Counted from the first letter of the stretch, positions 7,417-15,855 are shown. The stretch: 64,000 nt of DNA from an uncultured Flavobacteriales bacterium (GCA_903939755.1 CAJAII010000064.1:62001-126000); one strand, 5' to 3'. Notes: generated by a model not told the origin, from the letters alone. A program made the numbers and translations.

Positions 7417-8979
7417 ATGAAGAAACTTCTATTCGCTTTTATCGCCATCCAGGCTTTCATGTCCACGGCGCAACAAACCAACTACATGCCCTTAGATCAC
7501 AACAATGTATCCTGCTTACTCGATGACGAAGGTGGGTTTTTTAACCATCTGCAGGTAGGCACGAACGGTTATGAAATCCCTAAAAACAGTGGCTTATCTA
7601 CCATTTTTGCCGGAACCTATTGGATGGGAGCTGAAGATGTGAACGGTGCACTTTATGTTTCCTCCGTTATGTATAGCGGTGGAGGCAGCTGGAGTGCGTT
7701 TCATGGTGGCCCAATCGCTAACAACAGTGCATACAATTCCTTGGCCTATATGAATCAATATCAACAGTCCATTTGGAAAATAAGCGAAGCAGAAATAACC
7801 AATCATCAAACAAATTTTCAAACACCGGGTTATGTTGTCCCCAATGTCCTATCCACTTGGCCCGGAAATGGCGATGTGTCTCTTGGTGTGGCGACGAAGC
7901 TTGCTCCCTTTGTGGATTTAAACGGTAATGGACTCTACGAACCCTTACTCGGTGATTATCCAGACATACGGGGCGATGAAGCCGTTTACATCATTATGAA
8001 TGATGAATCGTATCAACCCGATGGGAATCAACTAGGGATAGAATTACATGCCATGTTTTATCAATACAGCTCGGGAACCTACCTAAACAACACTACGTTT
8101 CTTAATTTGCGCGTCATAAATCGCAGCAACCGCACTTATTATAACTTTCATGAAGGCCTTTACCTTGATTTTGATCTTGGTAATTATTCAGACGATTACA
8201 TAGGTTGTGATCCTACCAATAGACTGTTATATGCTTACAATGGCGATGATTTTGACGAGCTTGATCTTGATATTTCATATGGTGCTAATCCACCTTGCCA
8301 AGGTGTTTTATGCCTCTCTCATCCCCTGGAAAGTGCCACCATGATTACAGGATCCATGGATGCAGGCATAACTACCAGTTTTGATACGACGGCATGGCTA
8401 ATGATGAACGGACAATACAGTGACAGCAGTAATTGGATGAATCCCCTAACGAACCTCCCCACCCACTTTACGTACGATGGCAATCCAAACTTGCCCAATA
8501 CCTGGAATGAAGGGGCAAGTAATAACCCTCCAGGGGATCGACGCGGAATGCTCAGTATAAGGGAAACGACATTTCCACAAAACTCGTCTATCTGTTCTGA
8601 TTACGCATTTGTTTATGATCGATCTGGCAACAGATTAAACAACGTTCAACAAGTTATAAATATAAGCGGGGCTTTATTGAATGCATATCAAAATGGCGGA
8701 AATTTCCCCTGTCTTTCTAACGCCTTTAATGAACTTTCTGATGAAACACTATCACCGAGCGAAATAGTTGTTTATCCCAATCCAAGCAATGGGAATATTC
8801 AAATAACTTGGAATAACATCCAGGCAAAACAACTTGAAATCCGAAGCATGCAAGGAGCGCTTGTTTATGCTGAATCCATCGAAAATTTGAGTTCAAAAAC
8901 GCTTGATTTAACCGTGCTTTCTAAGGGAATTTACTTTATTCAAATTGGGACACAAATGCAACGCATAATCATTGAGTAG
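7417..8979 (+). CDS. T9SS type A sorting-domain protein, related to the 53.7-57.9 kb protein
   Basis: The ATG at 7417 gives a signal peptide (MKKLLFAFIAIQAFMSTAQ); the upstream extension is a run-on of the open frame. The product is 520 aa. The body shares an ordered series of motifs with the 1389-aa protein encoded at 53682-57851: IFAGTYWMGAEDVNG (there IFAGALWMGGTDVNG), WPGNGDVSLG (WPAHGDVSLG), a DLNGNG/D-rich loop, DFDLGNYSDDYIGCD (DADVGNFADDYAGCD), YNGDDFDE (YNGDLFDE), YGANPPC (YGENPPA) and NNPPGDRR (NNPAGDRR). The C-terminus is a type A sorting domain: VYPNPSNGNIQITW, then SKGIYFIQIGTQMQRIII. So this is a shorter paralogue of the same secreted family. Function unknown; Asp-rich loops suggest calcium binding. 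It follows the sigma/anti-sigma pair on the same strand with 61 bases between. Confidence 0.87.
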   Translation: MKKLLFAFIAIQAFMSTAQQTNYMPLDHNNVSCLLDDEGGFFNHLQVGTNGYEIPKNSGLSTIFAGTYWMGAEDVNGALYVSSVMYSGGGSWSAFHGGPIANNSAYNSLAYMNQYQQSIWKISEAEITNHQTNFQTPGYVVPNVLSTWPGNGDVSLGVATKLAPFVDLNGNGLYEPLLGDYPDIRGDEAVYIIMNDESYQPDGNQLGIELHAMFYQYSSGTYLNNTTFLNLRVINRSNRTYYNFHEGLYLDFDLGNYSDDYIGCDPTNRLLYAYNGDDFDELDLDISYGANPPCQGVLCLSHPLESATMITGSMDAGITTSFDTTAWLMMNGQYSDSSNWMNPLTNLPTHFTYDGNPNLPNTWNEGASNNPPGDRRGMLSIRETTFPQNSSICSDYAFVYDRSGNRLNNVQQVINISGALLNAYQNGGNFPCLSNAFNELSDETLSPSEIVVYPNPSNGNIQITWNNIQAKQLEIRSMQGALVYAESIENLSSKTLDLTVLSKGIYFIQIGTQMQRIIIE

Positions 8980-9008
8980 CGCAATCGTTTACTACCAAAC
9001 CATCAAAT

Positions 9009-9647
9009 ATGAAAAAAATCATTATTCAGACAATTGTTTTCCTAAGCCCAATAATAGCATTCGGACAAGAAAACGTAAAAGCGACAGAATTAAAAAGAAA
9101 CTCAATTTATTTAGAGACTTTCGGTCAAGGTCTTTATAATTCTTTTTCGTTCGATCGACTTTATAATGTTGACAAAAAAATCAAGACATCTTTTAGTGCT
9201 GGCTTGACAATTATTCCAGTCCCCGAGCTTTTCGTTCTAGGCGTTCCAGTTTCTTACAACTATTTATTCGGAAAAAAAAATCATCACTTAGAGTTAGGAT
9301 TTGGTTTTACTGCCATGTATTTGCGACAAGGTCGAATTAGTGCGGCTGAAGGCTATATTGACAACAATGGTTTATCACAGACAAATAATTTCGTTGGACA
9401 TAGTAATGAATTCTATTCTTTCTTTACTCCAAAAATTGGTTACCGTTTTCAAAAACCAAGTGGCGGTATATTTCTGCGTTTAACTTTAACCCCACCAATT
9501 GCTGGTATAAATAAAATCGGTAGTGTAAAGGGAGGTAAATACAACTCAGGATGGACATACACAGAATATTTTACTAGTGCCGCTTTTTTTGGTTACCGTG
9601 TGTTTCCATGGGCTGGTTTTAGCATTGGTTGGACGCTTAAAAAATAA
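9009..9647 (+). CDS. Putative outer-membrane protein, unknown function
   Basis: This 212-aa protein has a signal peptide (MKKIIIQTIVFLSPIIAFGQ) and about ten predicted beta-strands rich in aromatic and Gly residues (SFSAGLTIIPVPELF, HHLELGFGFTAMYL, IFLRLTLTPPIAGI, FPWAGFSIGWTLKK). This is the pattern of a small outer-membrane barrel. No family is recognised. It is 29 bases behind the T9SS cargo gene but is visibly more AT-rich and is followed by about 190 bases of non-coding DNA, so it may be an independent acquisition. Confidence 0.75.
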   Translation: MKKIIIQTIVFLSPIIAFGQENVKATELKRNSIYLETFGQGLYNSFSFDRLYNVDKKIKTSFSAGLTIIPVPELFVLGVPVSYNYLFGKKNHHLELGFGFTAMYLRQGRISAAEGYIDNNGLSQTNNFVGHSNEFYSFFTPKIGYRFQKPSGGIFLRLTLTPPIAGINKIGSVKGGKYNSGWTYTEYFTSAAFFGYRVFPWAGFSIGWTLKK

Positions 9648-9837
9648 ACTACACCTAGCACACGTATTGCAAAAAAGCCGAAACTTCAGTTACAAAAAAC
9701 GACAATGGAAAGCTTTCGATTATTGAGTGAAAAAAATATTAATTTTAATAATCGGCACGCCGCCAAGCCAATAAATTATCATGCAGAAATATAAGCGGAT
9801 AAGAATCATGCGAAATTAATGGCTACATTTAAAGCCT

Positions 9838-10803
9838 ATGCAGAAAATTGTTGCTGTAACGGGGGCCAGTGGGCATATTGGGAATGTGGTTTGTAGAAAA
9901 CTGATTGAATTAGGCTATGCCGTAAAAGCCTTTTATCATTCTGATGCTACGAGTTTAAAAGATTTGCAATTAACATTGGTTAAAGGCGATATTCTCGATC
10001 CTACAGCGGTAAGCAACTTATTAACTGGGTGTGATTATGTAATCAATTGCGCTGCCCTAATAAGTATCAATGGTGATCCAAGTGGAATAGTCTACAAGAC
10101 CAATACCCAAGGTCCTGCAAACATTCTTTCTGTAGCCAAAGAACTTGGAATAAAAAAAATAATTCATGTCAGCAGTGTACATGCCGTTCATGATTTGCCG
10201 CACAATACAGCTTATGATGAAACTCGCCCTTACAAAACGAAAAGTGATTTTGCCTACGATTACTCTAAAGCCCAAGGCGAACAAATCATGCTTTCGGGAA
10301 CTGAAACGGATGGCGTAGAAGTGGTGGTGGTAAGACCCAGTTGTGTCATTGGGCCATATGATTTTAAACCTTCCAAAATGGGTGGCGCACTTAGAGGATT
10401 CTACAAAAAGAAATTCTTATTCCTTCCCAAGGGAGGCTATGATTTAGTGGATGTTCGCGATCTTTCAGCGTCCATTGTTGCGGCTCTTGAACTTGGGGAA
10501 AATAAAGAAATTTACTTGTTATCTGGAAAGTATTACAGCTTCAAAGAGTTGGGAAAAGAAATTGGAATGGTGCGCGCACAAAAGAAAACCATCCTGATTC
10601 TACCCAATTGGATTTTAACTTGCAGCCTTCCTTTTGTTTGGTTAGCTGGTAAAATAACCCGCACAGCGCCTTCGCTTACTAAGGAAGCGATCGTTGCCAT
10701 TACGGAAGGTCACCCTGAAATGAATAATGAGAAAGCCAGATTGATACTGCATCACAAAACACGGCCACTGCAAGAAACGCTTAGGGATGTTTTTCATCAT
10801 TAG
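9838..10803 (+). CDS. Extended short-chain dehydrogenase/reductase (epimerase / 3-beta-HSD-like)
   Basis: This 321-aa protein is an NAD(P)-dependent extended SDR. The nucleotide-binding motif GASGHIG is at residues 8-14; GDILD and INCAALIS mark the cofactor pocket; IIHVSSVHA carries the catalytic Ser; YDYSK carries the catalytic Tyr and Lys. The C-terminal part (about 235-300) has hydrophobic stretches (LILPNWILTCSLPFVWLAG) as seen in 3-beta-hydroxysteroid dehydrogenase-like and dihydroflavonol-reductase-like members. The substrate is not known. A steroid 5-alpha-reductase homologue follows on the same strand beyond a repeat cluster, which makes a lipid or steroid-like substrate a reasonable guess but not more. 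Confidence 0.88.
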   Translation: MQKIVAVTGASGHIGNVVCRKLIELGYAVKAFYHSDATSLKDLQLTLVKGDILDPTAVSNLLTGCDYVINCAALISINGDPSGIVYKTNTQGPANILSVAKELGIKKIIHVSSVHAVHDLPHNTAYDETRPYKTKSDFAYDYSKAQGEQIMLSGTETDGVEVVVVRPSCVIGPYDFKPSKMGGALRGFYKKKFLFLPKGGYDLVDVRDLSASIVAALELGENKEIYLLSGKYYSFKELGKEIGMVRAQKKTILILPNWILTCSLPFVWLAGKITRTAPSLTKEAIVAITEGHPEMNNEKARLILHHKTRPLQETLRDVFHH

Positions 10804-10853
10804 TGTCCGATAAATATTATGTTTTTAATAATTCAAAATCGTTTAGGACACTA
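10801..10853. repeat. 8-bp perfect inverted repeat overlapping the SDR stop codon
   Basis: TAGTGTCC at 10801-10808, which starts with the stop codon of the SDR gene, is repeated inverted as GGACACTA at 10846-10853. The AT-rich 37-base interior has no gene. It could form a weak terminator hairpin or be the ends of a very small decayed element; the sequence does not decide. Confidence 0.45.
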
Positions 10854-10887
10854 TCTACATAATTCTTTTTTTTCTTTAATCCTTACC

Positions 10888-10937
10888 CTACTTTTTTTGA
10901 GGTGACTGAGGCTCTCGAAGGCCCGCAAAAAAAGTAG
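10888..10937. repeat. 12-bp perfect inverted repeat (palindromic element)
   Basis: CTACTTTTTTTG at 10888-10899 pairs perfectly with CAAAAAAAGTAG at 10926-10937, leaving a 26-base loop with a second, GC-richer segment (GGCTCTCGAAGGCCC). It looks like a dispersed palindromic repeat, not a simple terminator, because it lies within a cluster of other palindromes. Confidence 0.65.
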
Positions 10938-11030
10938 CAAAAAAAACTCGAAAGTGGCATGCGTTCATTCTCTCCAATCCTAAGACACACCGGGATGTCG
11001 GTGCGTTTCGGTGATTTCTATATAAGTGTC

Positions 11031-11077
11031 TCTCGACTACGCTCGATTCACTTAAAGGGCATCGAGCGGAGTCGAGA
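11031..11077. repeat. 17-bp inverted repeat (REP-like hairpin)
   Basis: TCTCGACTACGCTCGAT (11031-11047) pairs with ATCGAGCGGAGTCGAGA (11061-11077) with a single mismatch and a 13-base loop. A related half-element recurs at about 11252-11280 (ATCTCGACTACGCTCGAT followed by GAGCTCTCGAGAG). This type of TCGACTACGCTCGA palindrome resembles repetitive extragenic palindromes. Confidence 0.7.
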
Positions 11078-11294
11078 GGCACGGTTAGTGAATCAATTAC
11101 AGATACTCGGTTAGGGCATCGAGTCCACCTAGGCGGACGACAGGCACGGTTAGTGAATCAATTACAGATGGTTAGGGCATCGAGTCCACCAAGGCGGACG
11201 ACAGGCACGGTTAGTGAATCAAGTACAGATACTCGGTTAGGGCATCGAGCGCATCTCGACTACGCTCGATGAGCTCTCGAGAGGCACGCTACCC
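11057..11294. repeat. Four imperfect tandem repeats of 57-65 bp with internal palindromes
   Basis: Each unit begins with GGGCATCGAG, at 11057, 11114, 11175 and 11240, and contains AGGCACG; the first three continue with GTTAGTGAATCAA and TACAGAT. Units 2 and 3 carry a small hairpin (GTCCACCT pairing with AGGCGGAC, one G-T pair). Units 1 and 4 carry the TCGAGCG-type palindrome instead. Unit length varies (57, 61, 65 bases) and there are no unique spacers, so this is not a CRISPR array. No coding frame runs through all units. Confidence 0.8.
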
Positions 11295-11377
11295 AAGACT
11301 TGATTTTTTCGTTCTTTTGTACTTGTGCTGAGCTTGCCGTAGTATCAAGACAAAAGGACAAAGAAAATAAAGTCCGA

Positions 11378-11404
11378 TATTTTCCTCCGGGGCGGAGGAA
11401 AATA
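11378..11404. terminator. Perfect 11-bp hairpin upstream of the SRD5A homologue
   Basis: TATTTTCCTCC (11378-11388) pairs perfectly with GGAGGAAAATA (11394-11404) around the loop GGGGC. It ends 28 bases before the ATG at 11433. It could terminate transcription arriving from the repeat cluster in either direction, or be a hairpin in the 5' leader of the downstream gene. It also closes the palindrome cluster. The preceding bases (about 11305-11365) form a weaker hairpin with TTCTTTTGTACTTG and CAAGACAAAAGGA. Confidence 0.5.
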
Positions 11405-11432
11405 GTTATTTTTATTAGAAATTAAATAATTC

Positions 11433-12197
11433 ATGACCCTTTCCACACTTAATAGTATCACCATCTCATGGATTGGATTAGCAATCGCGGTTCATGTCAC
11501 CATGTTTTTTATCAAGGCTCCATTCGGAAGACATACCTCCACCAAATATGGAAGGTCGATTAATAACAAATGGGGATGGTTTTTAATGGAATTGCCTTCC
11601 CTTTTGATCATGAGTTATTTTTTATTCTTTGGTTCAAGATCGCTCCATTCTTTTACTTGGATCTTATTCCTCCTGTGGATTTTGCACTATTTTAACCGCA
11701 CTGTGATTTATCCCTTGCGCATCAAGTCTACAGATAAAAAAATGCCGTTATTCATTGTGCTCAATGCTGTAATTTTTAATTTATTTAATGCGGGATTGAA
11801 CGGTTACTTTTTGGCTGAATTAGCGGATAGTGCGAATTATTCCGCTGCTTGGTTGAGCAGTCCGCATTTCATCATTGGAAGCAGTTTGTTTTTTATCGGG
11901 ATGGCCATCAACTGGACCTCCGATACGCTATTGATAGGCTTAAGAAAAAAAGGAGAAACAGGTTATCAAATCCCGAAAGGATTTTTATTTGAATTGATTT
12001 CATCGCCCAATTTGTTTGGGGAAATTATAGAATGGACAGGATTTGCTATCCTTGCCTGGAACCTTCCAGCGCTTAGTTTTGCGATTTGGACTTTCGCGAA
12101 TTTGGTGCCTAGAGCCTTGAATCACCACCAATGGTACAAAGACAAATTCCCAGATTACCCCAAGAACAGAAAGGCGGTATTTCCGTATCTATTTTAG
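11433..12197 (+). CDS. Steroid 5-alpha-reductase (SRD5A) family membrane reductase
   Basis: This 254-aa integral membrane protein matches the length and motif order of 3-oxo-5-alpha-steroid 4-dehydrogenases. Family motifs are all present: GRHTSTKYG near residue 32; WFLMELPSL (about 49-57), with Glu53 at the position of the catalytic Glu57 of human SRD5A2; HYFNRTVIYPL (about 85-95), with Tyr86 at the position of Tyr91; the NADPH-site segments YQIPKGFLFELISSPNLFGE and IEWTGFA; and the C-terminal signature ALNHHQWYKDKFPDYPKNRK. These enzymes reduce a delta-4 double bond of 3-oxo-steroids using NADPH. The native substrate in this organism is unknown; the intact catalytic pair suggests an active reductase. 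It faces asd convergently, with 8 bases between the stops. Confidence 0.88.
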   Translation: MTLSTLNSITISWIGLAIAVHVTMFFIKAPFGRHTSTKYGRSINNKWGWFLMELPSLLIMSYFLFFGSRSLHSFTWILFLLWILHYFNRTVIYPLRIKSTDKKMPLFIVLNAVIFNLFNAGLNGYFLAELADSANYSAAWLSSPHFIIGSSLFFIGMAINWTSDTLLIGLRKKGETGYQIPKGFLFELISSPNLFGEIIEWTGFAILAWNLPALSFAIWTFANLVPRALNHHQWYKDKFPDYPKNRKAVFPYLF

Positions 12198-12205
12198 GTA
12201 GAAAC

Positions 12206-13186
12206 TTATTTTAAAGCTACTATTAGTTGGGCAATTTGAACGGCATTGGTTGCTGCTCCTTTCCGAAGATTATCCGCAACAATCCATAAATTAAGGGTGT
12301 TTTCTTGACTTTCATCGCGGCGAATTCTGCCTACAAACACATCATCTTTTCCTTCAGCATATTTGGGCATTGGATACGAAAATGTATCCGGATCATCTTT
12401 TACTACTACTCCTGGCGTATCATGAAGAAGTTTACGAACCTCAGCGAGATCAAAATCATTCTCAAATTCAATATTAACGGCTTCCGAATGTCCCCCAACA
12501 ACAGGTACTCTTACCGCTGTAGCTGTTAATTTAATGGCTGGATCTAAAATCTTTTTGGTTTCATCCGACAATTTCATTTCTTCCTTGGTGTAACCATTAT
12601 CTAAAAATACATCGCACTGTGGAATACAATTTTTATCAATTGGATATTTATACGCCATTTCGCCAGCAAGGCCACTTCGTTCATTTTCCATTTGTTGAAC
12701 AGCCTTTACCCCTGTCCCTGTGATCGACTGATAAGTAGAAATAACAACGCGTTTAATGGAATACTTTTTATGTAAAGGAGCAAGCACCATCACTAATTGA
12801 ATCGTACTGCAATTCGGGTTGGCAATAATTTTATCAGACAAGCTCAACAAATGACCATTAATTTCCGGAACGATTAACTTCTTGGTGGGATCCATTCTCC
12901 AAGCAGATGAATTATCAATTACCACCGTGCCTACCTCTGCAAATTTAGGCGCCCATTCCAACGAAATGTCTCCTCCAGCAGAAAAGATGGCAATGTCTGG
13001 TTGCTTATCCACCGCCGCTTGCAAACCTATAACAGGGTAAATCAACCCTCCAAAATCCAGTTCACTTCCAATCGATTTTTCTGAAGCTACTGGAAATAAT
13101 TCTGTAATTGGGAACGCTTGTTCCCTTAAAACTTGTAACATAACCGTTCCAACCATTCCAGTTGCGCCTACTACTGCTACTCTCAT
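12206..13186 (-). CDS. asd: Aspartate-semialdehyde dehydrogenase
   Basis: This 326-aa enzyme makes L-aspartate 4-semialdehyde from aspartyl phosphate with NADPH, at the branch to lysine/diaminopimelate, threonine and methionine. It shows the N-terminal nucleotide-binding motif VGATGMVG (residues 7-14), SAGGDISLEWAP, the catalytic Cys126 in ANPNCSTIQL, and the substrate-binding region VPVVGGHSEAVNIEF. Length is usual for the family. It is transcribed away from the lamin-tail gene, with 82 bases shared between the two starts, and no biosynthetic partner gene is adjacent. Confidence 0.97.
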   Translation of the reverse strand: MRVAVVGATGMVGTVMLQVLREQAFPITELFPVASEKSIGSELDFGGLIYPVIGLQAAVDKQPDIAIFSAGGDISLEWAPKFAEVGTVVIDNSSAWRMDPTKKLIVPEINGHLLSLSDKIIANPNCSTIQLVMVLAPLHKKYSIKRVVISTYQSITGTGVKAVQQMENERSGLAGEMAYKYPIDKNCIPQCDVFLDNGYTKEEMKLSDETKKILDPAIKLTATAVRVPVVGGHSEAVNIEFENDFDLAEVRKLLHDTPGVVVKDDPDTFSYPMPKYAEGKDDVFVGRIRRDESQENTLNLWIVADNLRKGAATNAVQIAQLIVALK

Positions 13187-13221
13187 GCCTTTATTTTATT
13201 GTTATCAATTCTTAAAATACC

Positions 13222-13251
13222 TTGATTTCTCATTGTAAAATTATACATTTG
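13222..13251 (+). promoter_or_regulatory. Bacteroidota-type promoter for the lamin-tail gene
   Basis: TTG at 13222-13224 is followed after 19 bases by TACATTTG at 13244-13251, matching the Bacteroidota primary-sigma pattern TTG-N19-TAnnTTTG. The ATG of the downstream gene is 17 bases further on, giving a very short leader. Confidence 0.6.
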
Positions 13252-13268
13252 GGGGGAACTAATACTCT

Positions 13269-15848
13269 ATGCGACTTTTTTTCTCTTTTATAGCCTTTTT
13301 ATTGTTGATTTGTAGCGCCTTTGGTCAAACAACAGAAACATTTTCTGATGGTGATTTTACGACAAACCCTACCTGGCAGGGCAACACATCCGAATTTATT
13401 GTTAATGCTAGCGGTCAATTGCAACTTAACAATTCAATTGCTGGCACGTCCTATCTTTCTATACCTCATGGGTTAATTGATCTTACAAACAAAGAATGGC
13501 AAATTTATGTCAAACAAAGTATTGCTTCGTCTACTAGTAATTTTGGGCGGGTTTACTTATGTGCTGACAACAGCAATTTAACCCTTGCACAAAATGGCTA
13601 TTACCTGCAGTTTGGGGAAGCAAATGCTACCGATGCCATCCGATTATTTAAATTAGAAGCTGGCATTTCAACACAAATTTGCGCAGGAATTGATGGACAA
13701 ATTGCAAATAGTTTTATTTCCTCGGTTAGGGTAAAAAGAAATGCCATTGGAGACTGGGAACTAGCCGTAGATTTTTCTGGTGGAGGAAACTATATATTTC
13801 AAGCGAGTGGCAATGATCCCAGTAATTTAATCGGTAACTCATTTGGTGTGCTCTGCACATATACGGCGAGTAATGCCACTAAATTCTATTATGACAATGT
13901 TTATATCGGCAATGAGATTATTGATATTATTGTGCCAGTAGTAGACACGGCCATTGTCATTTCGCAAAACCAAGTAGATGTCTATTTTAATGAGGCGATT
14001 TCAACGGCAAGTGCCAATTTACTGACCAACTATTCTTTAATGCCCTTCCAGAGTATCTCCAATGCTGTTCAAGATGGTGCAAATTTATCCTTGGTTCATT
14101 TAACCTTAACGAACTCACTTGTTAATGGAACTACCTACACCCTAAACACGGCAAATATCGCGGATCTAGTGGGGAATGTCGGAGGAAATCAATCCATTAA
14201 TTTTGATTATTTGGTCGCTGAAATTCCACTAAAAGGCGATGTGATTATCAATGAATTTTTTGCAGACCCTACCCCTGTTATTGGCTTGCCAGAAGTGGAA
14301 TATGTAGAAATTTATAATAAAAGCAATAAAATATTCAACATTCAAAATTGGCGCATCACAGATGGATCCGCTACTGGGACGATTGCAAATGCCTGGCTGA
14401 TGCCCGGAGAGTATTTAGTTTTAGCAGCTACCTCAAGCATCCCCTTATTTTCTCCAATGGTTCCTGTTGGTGTTACCAGTTTTCCTAGCTTAAATAATGC
14501 TGGAGATAGTATTATTTTGAAAGACGATAACGGTGTATTCATTGATTATCTCGTTTATACAGATAATTGGTACCAAGATGATGTAAAAAAGGACGGCGGT
14601 TATTCCTTGGAATTAATCAACCCACTAGACCCATGTTCAGATGGTGATAATTGGACGGCATCCACTTGGATTATGGGAGGAACACCAGGACTCGTTAATT
14701 CTGTCTACAATATAACACCTGATACGGATGCGCCAAACATTACACAACTAATCGCCTTAGCTCCGAATTATGTGGAGGTTCATTTCGACGAGGGAATGGA
14801 TTCAACAAGTCTTGCGAATGCCATTATTCAAACGGTTGCGCCACTGACCATCCAAAATAGGTACATCAATGGAAATTATCCTAATCAATTTACCCTTCAG
14901 TTTATTGAAAATTTACAAAGTTCCGTGATTTATAACATTACGATTGCTTCCGTTGCCGATTGCTGGATGAACACCGCCAATCTTTCCGGAGAGTTTGTAT
15001 TAACCGAAGTGCCACAAAAAGGGGATATTATCATTAATGAGATTCTTCAAAATCCCTTAAATGGCGGCTACGATTGGATAGAATTATATAACAATTCGCA
15101 GAAAATGTTTAATTTGAAAAACATGGAATTGGCCAATTTTGACAATGACACCATCGCAAATAATAAAATAATCCCACAGGATTTCATCCTTAAACCTGGC
15201 GGATATGCCGTAGTTGGTAAAGACTCTGTTTTTGTTAAGCAAAATTATCCCTTTAGCGTAGCAGGAACTTTTGTTTATAGTGAATTACCGAGTTACAACA
15301 ATGATTCTGGTCAGGTATACCTAATAAACAATTACCAAGTAATTGATTCCGTTTCGTACTACAATTCATGGCAGTTTAAATTATTAGATGATGTAGACGG
15401 CGTTTCATTGGAACGGATTGATCCAAATGGACCATCATCCAGTCCGTATAACTGGCATTCTGCTGCTGAATCGGTTGGTTTCGGAACTCCGGGAAGAATA
15501 AATTCCCAATACCTTCCTGCCTTAACCAATGGGGAAATAAATTTAACGAACGAAGTTTTTTCGCCAGACAATGATGGTTTCGAGGACGTGCTTCAGTTTT
15601 CTTATGTCATGACAAAAGAGGGATTATTAGGAAAAGCTACCCTATATGATGATCGAGGAAGAGTGGTAAGAAGCTTATTCAGCAATGAATATCTAGGCAC
15701 AAGTGGTTCTTTTTCTTGGGATGGCATAACAGATACTAATTTCAAAGCCAGTATTGGCGTGTATGTTTTACTCTTTGAAGCTTTTTCAATTGACGGAGCT
15801 GTTTTTTATACCGCGAAAAAAGCCCTTACCTTAGCGGGTAAATTATAA
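13269..15848 (+). CDS. Secreted lamin-tail-domain protein with C-terminal FlgD-like domain
   Basis: This 859-aa protein has a signal peptide (MRLFFSFIAFLLLICSAFGQ), a jelly-roll-like N-terminal domain (about 20-215), an Ig-like domain (about 225-315), a lamin-tail domain (about 318-445, starting GDVIINEFFADP, with EYVEIYNKS and NWRITDG), a second Ig-like domain (about 460-560), a second lamin-tail domain (about 572-710, starting GDIIINEILQNP, with DWIELYNNS) and a C-terminal FlgD/T9SS-like Ig domain (FSPDNDGFEDVLQF, then ATLYDDRGRVVRSL, then GVYVLLFEAF). Lamin-tail domains in Bacteroidota occur in cell-surface or secreted proteins. The C-terminal domain suggests T9SS export, although the usual YPNP signature is absent. 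Seven bases separate it from the next gene. Confidence 0.88.
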   Translation: MRLFFSFIAFLLLICSAFGQTTETFSDGDFTTNPTWQGNTSEFIVNASGQLQLNNSIAGTSYLSIPHGLIDLTNKEWQIYVKQSIASSTSNFGRVYLCADNSNLTLAQNGYYLQFGEANATDAIRLFKLEAGISTQICAGIDGQIANSFISSVRVKRNAIGDWELAVDFSGGGNYIFQASGNDPSNLIGNSFGVLCTYTASNATKFYYDNVYIGNEIIDIIVPVVDTAIVISQNQVDVYFNEAISTASANLLTNYSLMPFQSISNAVQDGANLSLVHLTLTNSLVNGTTYTLNTANIADLVGNVGGNQSINFDYLVAEIPLKGDVIINEFFADPTPVIGLPEVEYVEIYNKSNKIFNIQNWRITDGSATGTIANAWLMPGEYLVLAATSSIPLFSPMVPVGVTSFPSLNNAGDSIILKDDNGVFIDYLVYTDNWYQDDVKKDGGYSLELINPLDPCSDGDNWTASTWIMGGTPGLVNSVYNITPDTDAPNITQLIALAPNYVEVHFDEGMDSTSLANAIIQTVAPLTIQNRYINGNYPNQFTLQFIENLQSSVIYNITIASVADCWMNTANLSGEFVLTEVPQKGDIIINEILQNPLNGGYDWIELYNNSQKMFNLKNMELANFDNDTIANNKIIPQDFILKPGGYAVVGKDSVFVKQNYPFSVAGTFVYSELPSYNNDSGQVYLINNYQVIDSVSYYNSWQFKLLDDVDGVSLERIDPNGPSSSPYNWHSAAESVGFGTPGRINSQYLPALTNGEINLTNEVFSPDNDGFEDVLQFSYVMTKEGLLGKATLYDDRGRVVRSLFSNEYLGTSGSFSWDGITDTNFKASIGVYVLLFEAFSIDGAVFYTAKKALTLAGKL

Positions 15849-15855
15849 CTATAAA

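Noticed and set aside
10888-11082. Reverse-strand 64-codon open frame in the repeat cluster
   Set aside because: It runs through palindromic repeats and its translation has no protein-like pattern.
11057-11294. CRISPR array
   Set aside because: Units are 57-65 bp, imperfect, with no constant repeat separated by unique spacers and no cas genes nearby; they are tandem palindromic repeats.
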